A stretch of DNA of 64,000 nt, taken from Rotaria sordida (lineage: Eukaryota; Rotifera; Eurotatoria; Philodinida; Philodinidae). The position numbers and the translations under genes were made by a program. Where the stretch lies: the NCBI GenBank assembly GCA_905250125.1, contig CAJNOL010000001.1, positions 1 through 64,000 of the forward strand, read 5' to 3'. The notes under the pieces were generated by a model. It had not been told where the DNA came from and did not search any database. It worked only from the letters and a program-made list of their open reading frames with translations. Every line of letters begins with the position of its first letter. Position 1 is the first letter of the stretch. Positions 21,811-33,995 of this stretch are shown in pieces.

Positions 21811-24800
21811 TTTTTTTTAACAATAATGCTTGATAATAAGAACAATAATAACAATTTTGATTTTCAATCGTTTGAAAATAATGAATACTAATAAGACAAA
21901 GAAAATTTTTTAAATCTCGTCTGTTTATAACACACAAAATATACTGGAATTTATTTTAGCCAATTGGAAAATTTATTTTCATTTATGTTAATATATATAC
22001 GACGTGATCTAACGACATCTTACGTATTAATTTTTTCATTTCTATACATGGATTTTTAGTTTACGGCATATGGTCAATTTTTTAGAAGAAGCAATTAAGT
22101 TTTCAATAGATCCATTTTGCCTGCTCTCTCCTTCAGTAGTGGACATTCAAGCAGCAAAATCTATTGCTGTTTCTCAGATTGAAGCCATCTCGTCAGATCC
22201 CTGAGCTATCCGAAAACATCTAGCTTTGCTTTTTATGATTATTAAACAACATCTGAAATGTATTTTTAATACTCTCTGATTGCGAAGTTATAGGTAAGTT
22301 TGTTTTTTTTAATTATTTTGATTTTAAATTTAAATATCTAAATTGTAAATTTTGTTAAAAAGAAAACAAAAACAAATTATGAATTCCGAATGGCAATCCC
22401 ACTTTTATTATTAACAAACAGCAAAGAAGATTAGTCATTACGTTTCGTCCATTAAAGGTTGGTTAATCGAACTTCAATTCTTTTGAATAAAATCATTAAG
22501 TATCATATAACCAGTCTTAAAGAGATGGAAGTTGATTTGCGATTACGTTATTGATCTTGATCCAATGCAAACCTTGAAGATCGCTTATCTCAGCGGAAGA
22601 GAATTCAAAATAATCAAAATGTCGATTATGTATTGCTTAAATTATCACATGTCGGATATAGATGAAAAGAAGTGAATTCATCAGGATAACGATAAGTAAA
22701 ATCATGAAACTATGAATCAATCTTCTTACATGAACTACAGAGTCGTATTGAATATATATATATATATGTTTTGGATTAAGTAGTCTTACTCTAGTATAAA
22801 CAAGAGGCGTGGAATATACTGAGAAGGAATAAGATTCTATTGCTTCCTCAAATTTTTCTTATGAAAAGCAACTGCTGGCTCTTGTGCGGTGCTAGAGCGC
22901 GCTGCCCATGGTTCACTGTATAATATCATCAAAACAAGTATTCATGAAATACTGAGATTTATTGGCTTAAACTCGAAGGATACATAAGCAAGGGTAGCTC
23001 AAGATCGCCAGGATTGGGGACGGGGGTCGATGACTCAGGATACCGATTAAAAGATTTTTGATAGTATTGACCGGGTTTGGAAAACCGAGCGTTTTTTTTA
23101 GAATTGGTGAGCCAAAAAAGGGAATAAAACGCTTGAGGTTCGCTGGGAAAAACTAAAATCTCTCAAGATTTTGGGGAAGGGATGACTGTCCCTGCTCCGA
23201 GACAGCCTTTTTTCCGATCCATTCTGATGCAAATTAATAAAGATATTATCGTGTCTTTTGTTAAGACAAACGAAAGGCAATATATCCTATTTATAAATTT
23301 CATATATACAGATTTTTCACGTCGAGTTGAAACATTATAAGCGTAGATTTGATATTTTAATATATTTTATTTCATGAATTATTTTGATAGTTAATACAAT
23401 TTGAGAATTATTTACTAATAAGAATTCTGCATACTTTCTAATGTAAAGATATATACGTATATCTGTATAAAAATAAAATAATTTCATTTATTTCTGATAT
23501 TTTTCTATGTCTATGACATAAAAGATATATGTTAAAGCGAATCATGAGATTGATTGTTGATGTTTGTGTATGATAGATTTTTAGTCTATTAATGAACATG
23601 GACCAATGATGAAAATAACAATAGATTATGTACAAATATACGAGAAAACAAATAATCCTATAGTTCTTTGATCTTAAAATTCAGGTGAACATTTAACTTT
23701 ATTGTAGAAGACGATAGCTACTAGCAAATAAACATAATGATTCATTTTATGCGCCCGTAAAACTTATCTTATCTCGATTTTTTTATATCACTGTGATATA
23801 TTTCTTATATTTTTCTTGTTTGCAAATTTGTTTATACAGAGTAACTTTCGTTTGTTAAAATCGATTTAATTAATTGTTCTTATTTGTGTATTCAATTAAA
23901 GAAATAGATATTGATTTATAAACTGATGGTGTTGACCATGATGACTGTCAGAGGAGATGGTCAGAAAAAGAAGTATATTTACTCAAAGATGCTGCGATAA
24001 CTTATTAATGATGATTCTTTGTCAATGGAACCTATACATCATATTTAAAAATGCAAAGAATTACGAAGAATTTGACAACAAAGATGTTGATATCAATATA
24101 GAAGAAGACAATAACATTGAATAAGTTTCAATAAACGCAGATATCAGGAAAAGTACTTCTGTACTTATTAATTAGAGGGTTTGATAGACATTAAAATGTT
24201 ACTTTTCCATATAAATCTGTTGATATCTATGTCAAATATATAAATTTGAAAAGTTTACATCATGCCCTAATAAAGGACATATCACTGCATCGAATATGAA
24301 TTACGTAGTTAATCTAATACTTATTAATCACCGATAGAACGAGCATAAATGAACTGTTAACATGACTGTTAATTATTTCAATATTAAACTCGACAAATAC
24401 TCATCAGTTGTGCGACAATAAAAGAAGTTATATCCAATAAGAGAAAGAGTATTTGATAGAAGTAATGACACTACGTAAAGCATATATATATAAGTGGTTT
24501 TCCTTCTTGGGAATCGTTCATTGTAGAATACAAGCACTATAAACTTTCAAATAGCGAAAAACCGTACATTACTTTTTTCTGTAAATCTCATAGAAATACA
24601 AAGATACTTAGGTTATAGCATATATATATAGATTTCAAAGAGGAAGACGGCCAGTCTTCCATCCTGGATCTGCCACTGTATTATATAGTCTATAGTGTCC
24701 TTTAGTAAACATTCAAGTATATTCATTTTAACAGAAATGATTAAACAAAACCATTCGTGAACCTGAATTTGAGATTAACAGATTAAAGTTTTTCTTAGAA

Positions 24801-25234
24801 ATTCGATTGAATCTATATATTTGTTTAATTTATTAATCATCTTTTTATTTTCCTATTTTAGTGCAATACATTTATACAATTGATTTTATTAGTTGAGCTC
24901 ATTTTTTATTCAAGCTTTACTCTGATAAGTAATACACGAAATACTAATATTTACTTGTCTATTTAGAACAGAAATTATCAATATGTACTCACAGTAAAGA
25001 TTAATTCTTTAAAGAAACAAATACAATATGATCAAAGTTTTTTCAAGAGATCTTTGTATTTTGTTATCTAAAATGGCTCTTCAGTCTGTTATTGACGTAA
25101 TAATACAAGATAAATATCAAAATTAATATTCCATTTGCTTTCATGAATTTACGTCAAAGCATTTGATAAGATAAGATATGGGGTATTAAATATAAGCATA
25201 GGTATGTTTGCACCAATGTCACATAATTTTCTCA
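21811..25234. other. Large intergenic region before the EF-hand pair
   Basis: 3.4 kb without a supported gene. A locally GC-richer stretch at about 22860-23240 (for example GTGCTAGAGCGCGCTGCC and GGGGACGGGGGTCGATG) stands out against the AT-rich background and may be an old transposed fragment. The short acidic frame near 24055-24125 has no recognisable family. The rest shows (AT)n runs and nothing else I can name. Confidence 0.5.
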
Positions 25235-25947
25235 ATGGCAACAGAAGCAAGCCAAGGTATATGATTTTCTCATATATGTGTTTTTCTTAATTTTAATTTC
25301 TTTTTGTTTTTTGTAGAATTAAAATTACTTTTTACTCTATTTGATGTTGATAACAGTGGAACACTAACAAGAGCAGAACTTAAAGAATTACTTCAATCAC
25401 CTGATCCTGATGGTCCTTCAGTTTCAGAAAAAGAAGTTGATGAATATCTAAAACTTGCTGATACTGATAGTAAATAGTATTTTTTAGATATTTCATTGAT
25501 TAGAATTTCTATTTGATTTTTATAGATAGTGGTGATATTTCTATGGATGAATTTGTAGCTTTTATAAATAATAATGTTCCACAAGGTACATATGGTTTAA
25601 AAAGTATATTTCGAACAATTGGTAAGAGAGAAAGAAAAAAAAATTAGTAAAATTTTTCTTAAATTATTTTTTTTTTTTTTGTTAAAAATAAAGATACAAG
25701 TGGTGATGGTGTTGTTGAAAAAGATGAATTTGAACAGGTGAAAAAAACTAAAACAAATTTGAATCAAAATTTAATTAATATATTCGAGAAAAAATTTCAA
25801 AACAATGAAACCAGTGAAATTACCTATGAACGTATGTATTTTTTTTTTGTTGGTTATTTTAATAATGATATTTATTAATATTATATGATCATTTTAGAAT
25901 TTGTCGAAGGTGCCAATGAATATTACAATAGTCTCAATAAAAATTGA
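25235..25947 (+). CDS. Four-EF-hand calcium-binding protein, copy 1
   Basis: Five exons: 25235-25256, 25317-25469, 25526-25621, 25694-25831, 25898-25947; 152 residues, the size of calmodulin/troponin C-type proteins. Seen: canonical 12-residue loops DVDNSGTLTRAE, DTDNSGDISMDE (rebuilt across intron 2) and DTSGDGVVEKDE (across intron 3); the fourth loop, NNETSEITYEQ, lacks the first-position Asp and is probably inactive. Introns fall within or beside loops 2, 3 and 4. It is not calmodulin itself: identity around the loops is too low and the linker differs. A paralogue with the same exon plan follows 653 bases downstream. It is likely a calcium sensor or buffer; partner unknown. Confidence 0.85.
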
Positions 25948-26600
25948 AAATATTTTTAATCAATTATAAAAACAATTTCATTATAGTTTTAAAATAATAA
26001 TAATAATAAAATAAATTTTTCCTTTATAGTGTTGAAATAAAATAAATATTTATCAAAAATTAAAATACTTGTTTTTTATAAAGATAAAAAATAAAAGATA
26101 TATAACAATAACAAAATATAAAGTGCAAAAGAATTATTTGACTAGTTTCATTTCAAGGTAAAGATATTATTATGAATAAATTTTTCTAAAATATAATGCA
26201 AGATTTCAAGTTTCAATTCAGTTTGAATATATGATATTTTTCTTTTTAAACATAAATGTTTTTGTACTTAAATATTGAGACAATTATTTAATAAATCTTG
26301 ATTGTAGAGTTGAACTTTGAAATTTATCATGATCTATATTTGAAGATACAAACAAATATAAAATATTTTGTTCTAGTTATTTAATAAATGACAGTAATGA
26401 AATACAAAATGAAGAACAGATCTACTTAGTAAAATAATTATTCACCTTAAAAGTATGTCTCTAACTGACTTAAATATTCATATCTTTTCAATGTTTGCTT
26501 AAAACAAACCATAATATAATTTGTTAGGCAAGATAAGAATCACTACATCAATTTACAGTTACGTGTTTGTTTTTAAATCCTATAGTTTATTTCAATCAAA
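25948..26600. other. Spacer between the two EF-hand genes
   Basis: AT-rich spacer with AATAAA-type polyadenylation signals just after the first gene (about 26000-26045). An acceptor-like CCTATAG lies about 17 bases before the next start codon. Confidence 0.5.
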
Positions 26601-27336
26601 ATGACTACACATGATATTCAAGGTAAATTATTGGTTTTTTTTTGTCTTCATTCAAGAAATTAAATTATACTTGTTCATTTTTTTGTTTTGTTTTTTGAGA
26701 ATTGAAATTACTTTTTTCTTTGTTTGATACCGATCATGATGGTCGTATTACACAAGATGAAATTAAACGACTAGTTGAAACAGTCTCAGGTTATTCATGG
26801 ACAGAAGAACAACTTGCTGCATTCATGAAAATAGCTGATATTGATAGTAATATATTTTGTTTTTCTTTTATTTAATTTAATTAGAATTCTTATGTATATA
26901 TATATAGCTAGTGGTGATATTACTATGGAAGAATTTACAGTAATGATGAATAAATATGTTCCAACAAGTACTCTTGGATTACGTGATTTATTTAATACAT
27001 TTGGTAAAATAGAAAAAAAAGCATAGTGAATATTTTTTTTTAATTATATTATTTTATGTTTTTTTCTTTTAAAAATAAATTAAAGATTTGAATGATGATG
27101 GTTTTGTTGATAAACAAGAATTTGAACAAGTAATAAAAGAAAAAGGTAAACAATTAAATCAAGATCAAATCGAAATATTTAATAAGATATTTCAAAAAGA
27201 TAAAAATAGCAAAGTTACTTATGAACGTATGTATATTTTTTTTTTCTTATTATGTAAATAATTATTATAAATAAATGATTTTCTAGAATTTATTGATGGT
27301 GCAATGGAAGCCTACAAAAATATTAAATTCAATTGA
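26601..27336 (+). CDS. Four-EF-hand calcium-binding protein, copy 2
   Basis: Five exons: 26601-26622, 26700-26846, 26908-27003, 27086-27226, 27287-27336; 151 residues. Seen: loops DTDHDGRITQDE, DIDTSGDITMEE, DLNDDGFVDKQE, then a degenerate fourth loop with KDKNSKVTYEQ. Exon lengths are 22/147/96/141/50 versus 22/153/96/138/50 in the upstream gene, and the intron phases are the same. With the shared ELKLLF start of helix 1 and TYEQF near the end, this shows a tandem duplication. Protein sequences have diverged strongly between loops, so the duplication is old. Function beyond calcium binding is not predictable. Confidence 0.85.
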
Positions 27337-29250
27337 AACCAACAAAAATACTATGATCAACTTTATCATCATATTAAATAAAAATACGTTTTTTTTTTTG
27401 TTAAAAAAAAGAATCTTTTTTGTTCAATTCATTGTAACTTATCAATTGATAATATATAAAATATCAAAATTTCGATTATTTTTGAGTATAGAAAACAAAA
27501 ATATATGTGGCCTTCAAGAGAAAAACTTTCTCTATCTAATAATGTATACATTATCAAGTTCCACTGCGTACTGTTGACATGTTGATAGATGGTAGCACCT
27601 ATTAGCTTGTCAACGGTACACAGTAAAGTCTGATAATATATACACCATTCAATAGAGAAAAGATTTGTCTACACACTTACATATAGTCGAAGTTCTCTAG
27701 TAGTCTTAAGTATTGTCAAACAAATCTTTTTGAATTCAACATATAGATAGTGTTTTTTAAAATTAAACAACATTTCACACAAAATCTTATTATTAAAATA
27801 GTAATTCAATTAGCAGATAATTAAAGTTTATTATCATTTTAAAACAAATTATTTCAATTCATACTTCAGTTGTTTGTAACACTTAAACAAAAAAATATCT
27901 ATAGAAAATCTCGTATACTTAAGTGAAATTGTTCTTACATGTGTGTCATTTTCCATAGAATCTTTCCTTGAAATAATTCAGATTTAATAATATTAATCAA
28001 ATTGTTTGTTACGTATATAGTCTAAGATGTAACAGTAGCGATGAGCGGAATGAGTAGTGTTCGCTTCTAGTTCTAGTCAAAAAAAAAATTTGATTATTTT
28101 CTCGCTTAGTAATACATGTACTAGCAAAAAGAAATGTGATACCATTTTCTACCAATGTCAATCAGCTCGAGACGTCTTACACAGTCGGCATGATGTTCAT
28201 TACTTTTGTTCAATTCATTAATACTTCATGTATTCTGCATATTTATGTATTCGACAACTCTGTTGTTTACGAAAATCGTAACAGATAGTAATAATCGAGA
28301 TGATTCTTGTTCATATCTCCATAACAGATAATGAGAATAGATATTTGTTGTTATAAAACTAGAGTTACACTTTAAGTAAAAGATGCATGATGACATAATG
28401 GTAGAAAATTCAATATAATAACTCTTCCAAATAGAATGATTTGTTATTCGAGAATTATTCATATAAACATACACATCAGTGTTTTTATCCAGATTCTTCT
28501 CTTCCGGAGGGAAAAACATCTATTTTTTAAGAGCATAAAAATAAGATACCCAGTACAATAACCACAAACTTCGGAAGGATCAACGCGTTCTTTGGAGAAG
28601 CATCGCCCTGACACTGGATAAAACACTGATACACATTCATCCTATTGGAGGAATATTTTTGAGATATAGACAAAAAAAAAAAAATTAAATCTGCAACATA
28701 GTTGTATAAATTTTGTAAAGAAATAAATGATATTATTCCAATTTGAAGAATACTCATAGATCATCATTATTCTTGATGTACTACTAGGATAGCAAATGCA
28801 AAGTATTTTGTTAGGAACAGATGTCTATCTATCAATTTGATGGATTGATATCATCATTTTCCTGTCTCCTGATGAGACAAACAATCTAACGGTGTCGATC
28901 TATTGACGAGATTTCACAGTAGGAGAAATCTAAGGAAAGGAAATACAACTAACCAACCATTTCTTCAATTGATGCATTCAAGCAACAAAGCATACAATTG
29001 TTATACTTGTCTAGATAATAATTCTCGTTCTCTTTTTCTCTTATACACAAAAAAATGATATAAGTCAATTGCACATCATCATATTTCAGTGAAAGTATTC
29101 ACCTGCCGGAAACAAAACAAACACCAACGATCTTTGAGATCATCGAAAGAACAGCAAAAAGAAAAAAAGAAAAAGAGAACGGAGAGAAGAAAAAAAAAAT
29201 TACACACGCAAATGAATAAAAAGAAAAAGAAAACAGGAAAAAAAGAAAAA
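27337..29250. other. Intergenic region between EF-hand copy 2 and FoxF
   Basis: Contains an inverted repeat at 27515-27670 and no supported gene. Open frames at 28226-28519 and 28527-28757 have no resemblance to known domains. Confidence 0.5.
27515..27670. repeat. Short imperfect inverted repeat
   Basis: GTATACATTATCAAGTTCC and CACTGCGTACTGTTGACATG (about 27543-27582) pair with the inverse of CTTGTCAACGGTACACAGT and GTCTGATAATATATAC (about 27605-27645). Pairing continues outward as TTTCTCTAT / ATAGAGAAA. The loop is about 22 bases. Confidence 0.65.
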
Positions 29251-31151
29251 TTAATAGTTTGATGACGATGGATGATGATCATAGCAAGAAAATGTTGACG
29301 GCAAAAGTGAATGTTTTTGATCAAGAAATCCAGCAAATGGATTTGTATAAAAATGATTATGTGGATCAAATGACGAATTTGTTGATGGATGAGTTGGTGG
29401 ATTTCCATAAGAAAAATAAGCTGATTGAGATGGACCTGGTGCATAATGTACACTATTTGTAAAGTGTACTTGTGCTCCTGAATCATTCTCATCTGTAACT
29501 CTTGCATTTGTCGTTAAAGCATTTGTAGTTGTTGTTGATGCTGATGATGACGACGAACAAGATGAATTATTGGTTGTAAAATGAGAACGATGAGGATAAG
29601 TAGAAGAATATGAGGCCATGAGAGCTGCAGCTGCATAGAGATCTGACGAATGATGTCCACTGACTGCTGCTGCTGTTGATGATGATGATGCAGCATAATT
29701 ACTAAGATCAAAATAATTTGCAGCACTAATACCAGTTGAAGTCGAAGGAGATGATGATGATGGATTTGGATTGTAAGAATTAATTGTACTTGGATCCATT
29801 GTTGATGATGACGATGATGATGATGTTGCAATACCACTAACATTTGTTACAACGGTCGAATCTAATTGACCTAAAAGATTTGGATATCCTGATTGTTTTC
29901 CTAATTTTCTTCGAAATCCTACATGATAAAAGAGAACAAAATAAATAAGCATTGAAAAAAAAAAAGAAGATAAAAATTTCAATTAACAATCATTACCTCT
30001 AGGTCTTCGACGCATACAATTATCATCAAACATACAATCTGAATCAGGTGCAATTGTCCAATAATGTCCTTTACCAGTTCGACCTAACAAAAAAAAAAAA
30101 TTCATTTTTATTTTTTTTTATTTTTTTTTCAATTTACCCATTGCTTTTGGTAATTTAATAAAACATTCATTAAGACTTAAATTATGTCTAACAGAATTTT
30201 TCCATCCCATATAAGTTGAACGAAAAAATGGAAAACTTTGTTGTAAAAATGAATAGATTTCTGAAAGTGTCATTTTTTTTGTTGGTGCACTATTGATAGC
30301 CATGACAATCAAAGCAATATAAGAATCTAGAAGATGACATATTATATTAACAATCAAATTAATAGAAAGAAAGAAAGAAAGAAGAAAAAAAGAAAGAAAA
30401 TAATGAGATAACACTTACATGGTGGTTTTTCTGCTCGACGATTAGATTTTCTTGGTGCATTTCCTGATGGATTATTTGATTCTTCTTTTTCTGGTGTTTT
30501 TAAATTCATATCATCATCATCTTCATTATCATCTTCAGTATTTGTTGGATGACTTTCATTTGAATCATCTTCACCTGACATTATTAATTGTGTATTATTT
30601 TTAATTGGTGATGAATGTTCAGATTTAATATCTAATTGAGATGATAAACCTGTTGATGATGGTATATAATGCATATTTGTTGAATGAGAATGATCAATAG
30701 AATATGAAAGTCGATTTGAATGATTATTATTCGTTTTTGAAATATCCGATGATGCAGCAGCAGCAGCTGCTGCTGCTGTTGCTGCTTTCCAATAGGGTGA
30801 ACATTGAGAATATGGATCATTATAAAGATTATTTGGTGGCATTGAATAATAACTAGCTGATGGGGGTGGTGGTGGTGCTTGTGATGGTGCTGATGAATAA
30901 TTATAACCACTTGCAGTATTATATAAATGTGTATGATGATGAAAATGACCTGGATTTGTATTATTAACATTCATTGGACCAGTAGTTGAAGGATTTCGAG
31001 GATGATAAATAGATGATGGTGTTGACGTTGTATGTAAATGATGATGTTCATTAGTTGTATTAATCGACAACGTAACTGGTTTATCTGTATCAATTTTAAT
31101 ATTCATTTGACAAGTGTCAATTGTTGAAGATGATTTCTCAATAATCACCAT
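29251..31151 (-). CDS. FOXF: Forkhead transcription factor FoxF
   Basis: Four exons: 30419-31151, 30138-30326, 29997-30083, 29251-29918; 558 residues. FoxF factors control visceral and splanchnic mesoderm in animals. Seen: a long low-complexity N-terminus with His, Pro and poly-Ala tracts and an acidic [13 protein letters not shown] stretch, then the forkhead domain (about residues 240-340). It contains [33 protein letters not shown], recognition helix [13 protein letters not shown] (from 286), [11 protein letters not shown] and RRRPRGFRRK, the last being diagnostic for FoxF over FoxQ1 or FoxL1. The C-terminus is Ser/Thr-rich with [10 protein letters not shown]. Three introns split the forkhead domain itself. 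An acceptor-like TTTCTTATAG lies about 21 bases upstream of the start. Confidence 0.93.
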
Positions 31152-32937
31152 ACACTATAACAAAGTCTATAAGAAAGAAAAAAATAAAGAAGAGAAATAC
31201 TCGTATTGCGTTTTGTTTTTATTTTTTCAAAATCTAAATCATTTATTTATTATATTTAGAGTTAACAGTTAAAAATTTTTCTTTTAACATAATCAATTAG
31301 GGAAAAAAAATTCATAAATCTATAAATATTTCTTTTCTCTAATAAACAAAATATTACACCTACCTTACTATAAATCTTAACTATTGTTGTGTTGTTTATT
31401 CTACAATAAGGAGTTTTAATAAACATTAAGAAGTATATACAAATTTGTTTTATCTTAGTCGTTTGTTATATACAATATCAACAACAACTACAACTAACAC
31501 TACAACTACTAGAAATAATAATAGTAATGGTGATAATAATAATAATAATGATGATAATGATGATGATGACGAAAGAGAAAAGTACAGAAGACAATATATA
31601 AATCTATATGTATATTTTTGAAACAAAATGTTTATGCAATTGATGATGAGACAGTAATATCAGAAAGAAACTAAGCCTGACAGATTCGAGACATAAGTAA
31701 TGAGTCGTTTACAAATTCGACAAAAGGCAAACACATATACACTGGCAGGATAAGTGTGTTTAGATTTGTTCGACCTCTGCTTATGTTTATTCGAAACAAG
31801 AAGAAGAAAAGCAGTTCTTCTTAACTATAAAGAGAAAGAGCTCATCTTCATTTCTTTCTGGTTTGCTCTCTCTCTCTCTCTTCCGAACGCACATTATATT
31901 CATTTCGTGATTGGTTAGTTTACTTCAAACGCTACGATCCATTAACCAACTGTAGACGAGAGCGAGAAAAGAAAAAAGATATGTTTTTCTTTTCTCAAGC
32001 AGAAAGAAAACGGTATATAGAACTGATGATAGTCGAAAGGGGTGAGACCGGATGCAAGATGTGTTGATGAGACGACGATTGGCATGTTGTTTATAAGAAG
32101 CGGGCATGATTGGATGATGAAGAGATGTGCTGGAAGAAGAAGAAAAATGGTTTATGATAGGTCTTTTTTTTTCTTCTTTTTCTGCTCTGTCTGTTTGGCA
32201 GATGCAGATGGACCCATCTTTCTAACATCTCTATCATTAACGCTTGATGGCAGCGACATGCATACAAGCAGAGTAATGAATATGATCTCTTCTTCTTATT
32301 CTTTCGCCATGCAGACAGAAGACATTTAAAAAACAATTAGGATATAGAAAAAAAAGTTTCTCTACTAGTTCTGCATTGCCTTCTTGTATAAACACAGACA
32401 TGAAAAGTGTCGAAATACATTGTGTTATCTTATAATATGAATTGTATAGAAAGGGTAAATCATTCGTGAAGAGCAAAAGTACCTATCGTAATTTATTTAA
32501 AATATTTTTATGTTATATGCGATAATGAAAAAAAAAAACATTTTTTTTTTTTTTGTTTCGTTATTAAACGAATATTATGTGTAAATGAAAATCGATTAAA
32601 AAATATGATCTGATATGTCTTTTTAATTAACTGATGAATAACAATACTTACTAATTATGTGTTTTTTTTTCTTAACATGATCAGCTGAGATGATTCATAA
32701 TAACAAAGAAAAAACATTTAATATATTTTCTTTTTTCTATCTTATAAATGCCAAAATAATATTGTCCGCCCCAAACGCCTGCGCTACATATTCTTAATTT
32801 TTTTATTACTTAAACTATTTTTTTGTTTTGTCAAAAAATAAATGCATTCATATGTCAATGAAAAGATACCAATAAAATCCGAACATTCCTTCAGGCGTAC
32901 AATTTTCTTTTCTGTTCTTTTTATATGCTTAGATTTC

Positions 32938-32970
<33 letters not shown>

Positions 32971-33995
32971 GTTGATCAATTAGATTTTTGAAGCCCCTGA
33001 TCTTCATTTCATTTTGTCTGATGTAATGTACTCAAGCTTTTACTGATCAATAGCACATGTGGCATAAAGAAGAGTGTCCCATTTCATTTTGATGCCGATG
33101 CCGTTACTTTAACATAAACATTTTCTATTAATTCAAAAAAACATTTCATTTTTCGATGTATCTGATCTTCTAGTGAATTGTATATTCAAAAGATGAATTT
33201 ATCTGTTTTTTTTTTCTTATTCTTAAAAACAAGACAAGATCAAATCCCATGATGATATTCACCAAAAGAAAAGAAAAGAAAAAAGGCATGTTCTCTTTGA
33301 TGCTAAAAATACAGATGGAATCTGTGCTTCATTACTTGAGGCTAACGTAAATTGTCGACAGACGATTATAGTTTCTACTGTAAAGGTTGACTGACAAATA
33401 AGAAGGAAACATCTATAAGCCAAAAGGCAATGAACATGTAACAAACATCGTTTTGTTTCATTGAATTCAGATGGTTATAATTAATAAAATTGTTTTTCTT
33501 TTCGTTTTTTTTTTCATTTAAAAATTAAAAAAAGAAAAAAGAAAAATTTTCTAACACAGCATGATATATATATATAGAGTCATGTTTGCTTTGCTAAAAG
33601 CCATGACACAGTGGTAAATGTGTTCAAGCATCATCATCATGTTGTTTGAATAAATGCCATCGTTCACTTTCTTTTATACAGATATATGTATATATATATG
33701 CGTACATGAGATGAAAAATAGACAAGACAAATCTCAGTCAGATTTTTTTGCTTGTAATGTTCTGTTTCTTGTCTCAATGATTGATTATCATATCTCAGCA
33801 GACGCTAAAAAAACACTTTGCCAATCAAAAATCATCAATATCGAAAGAGAGAGAACATTATGATGCTTGATAAATATAAAGATGAGAACAATAAAAAAAA
33901 AAAGAAAAAAAGAAAATGAATTTTATTGATTATTATTTCTAATTGCAAAGCCAAGAAGGAAATCTGGACGGATGAAATATATGTGATTATATCTA
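31152..33995. other. Intergenic region upstream of FoxF
   Basis: 2.8 kb of non-coding sequence, likely including FoxF regulatory DNA. It has trinucleotide runs (ATAATA) at about 31520-31565 and 32941-32970 and a (CT)n run at about 31866-31882. No gene recognised. Confidence 0.5.

Noticed and set aside
24055..24125. Short acidic frame resembling the linker of some transposases
   Set aside because: Too short and without a diagnostic motif.
28861..28935. Second CTGATGAG core with a possible stem
   Set aside because: The stem is followed by GATC rather than GAAA, so the catalytic core is not satisfied.
31990..32050. Hammerhead-ribozyme-like core (CTGATGA followed by CGAAAG)
   Set aside because: There is no room for a stem II between the two core halves and no matching stem I/III, so it is probably chance.
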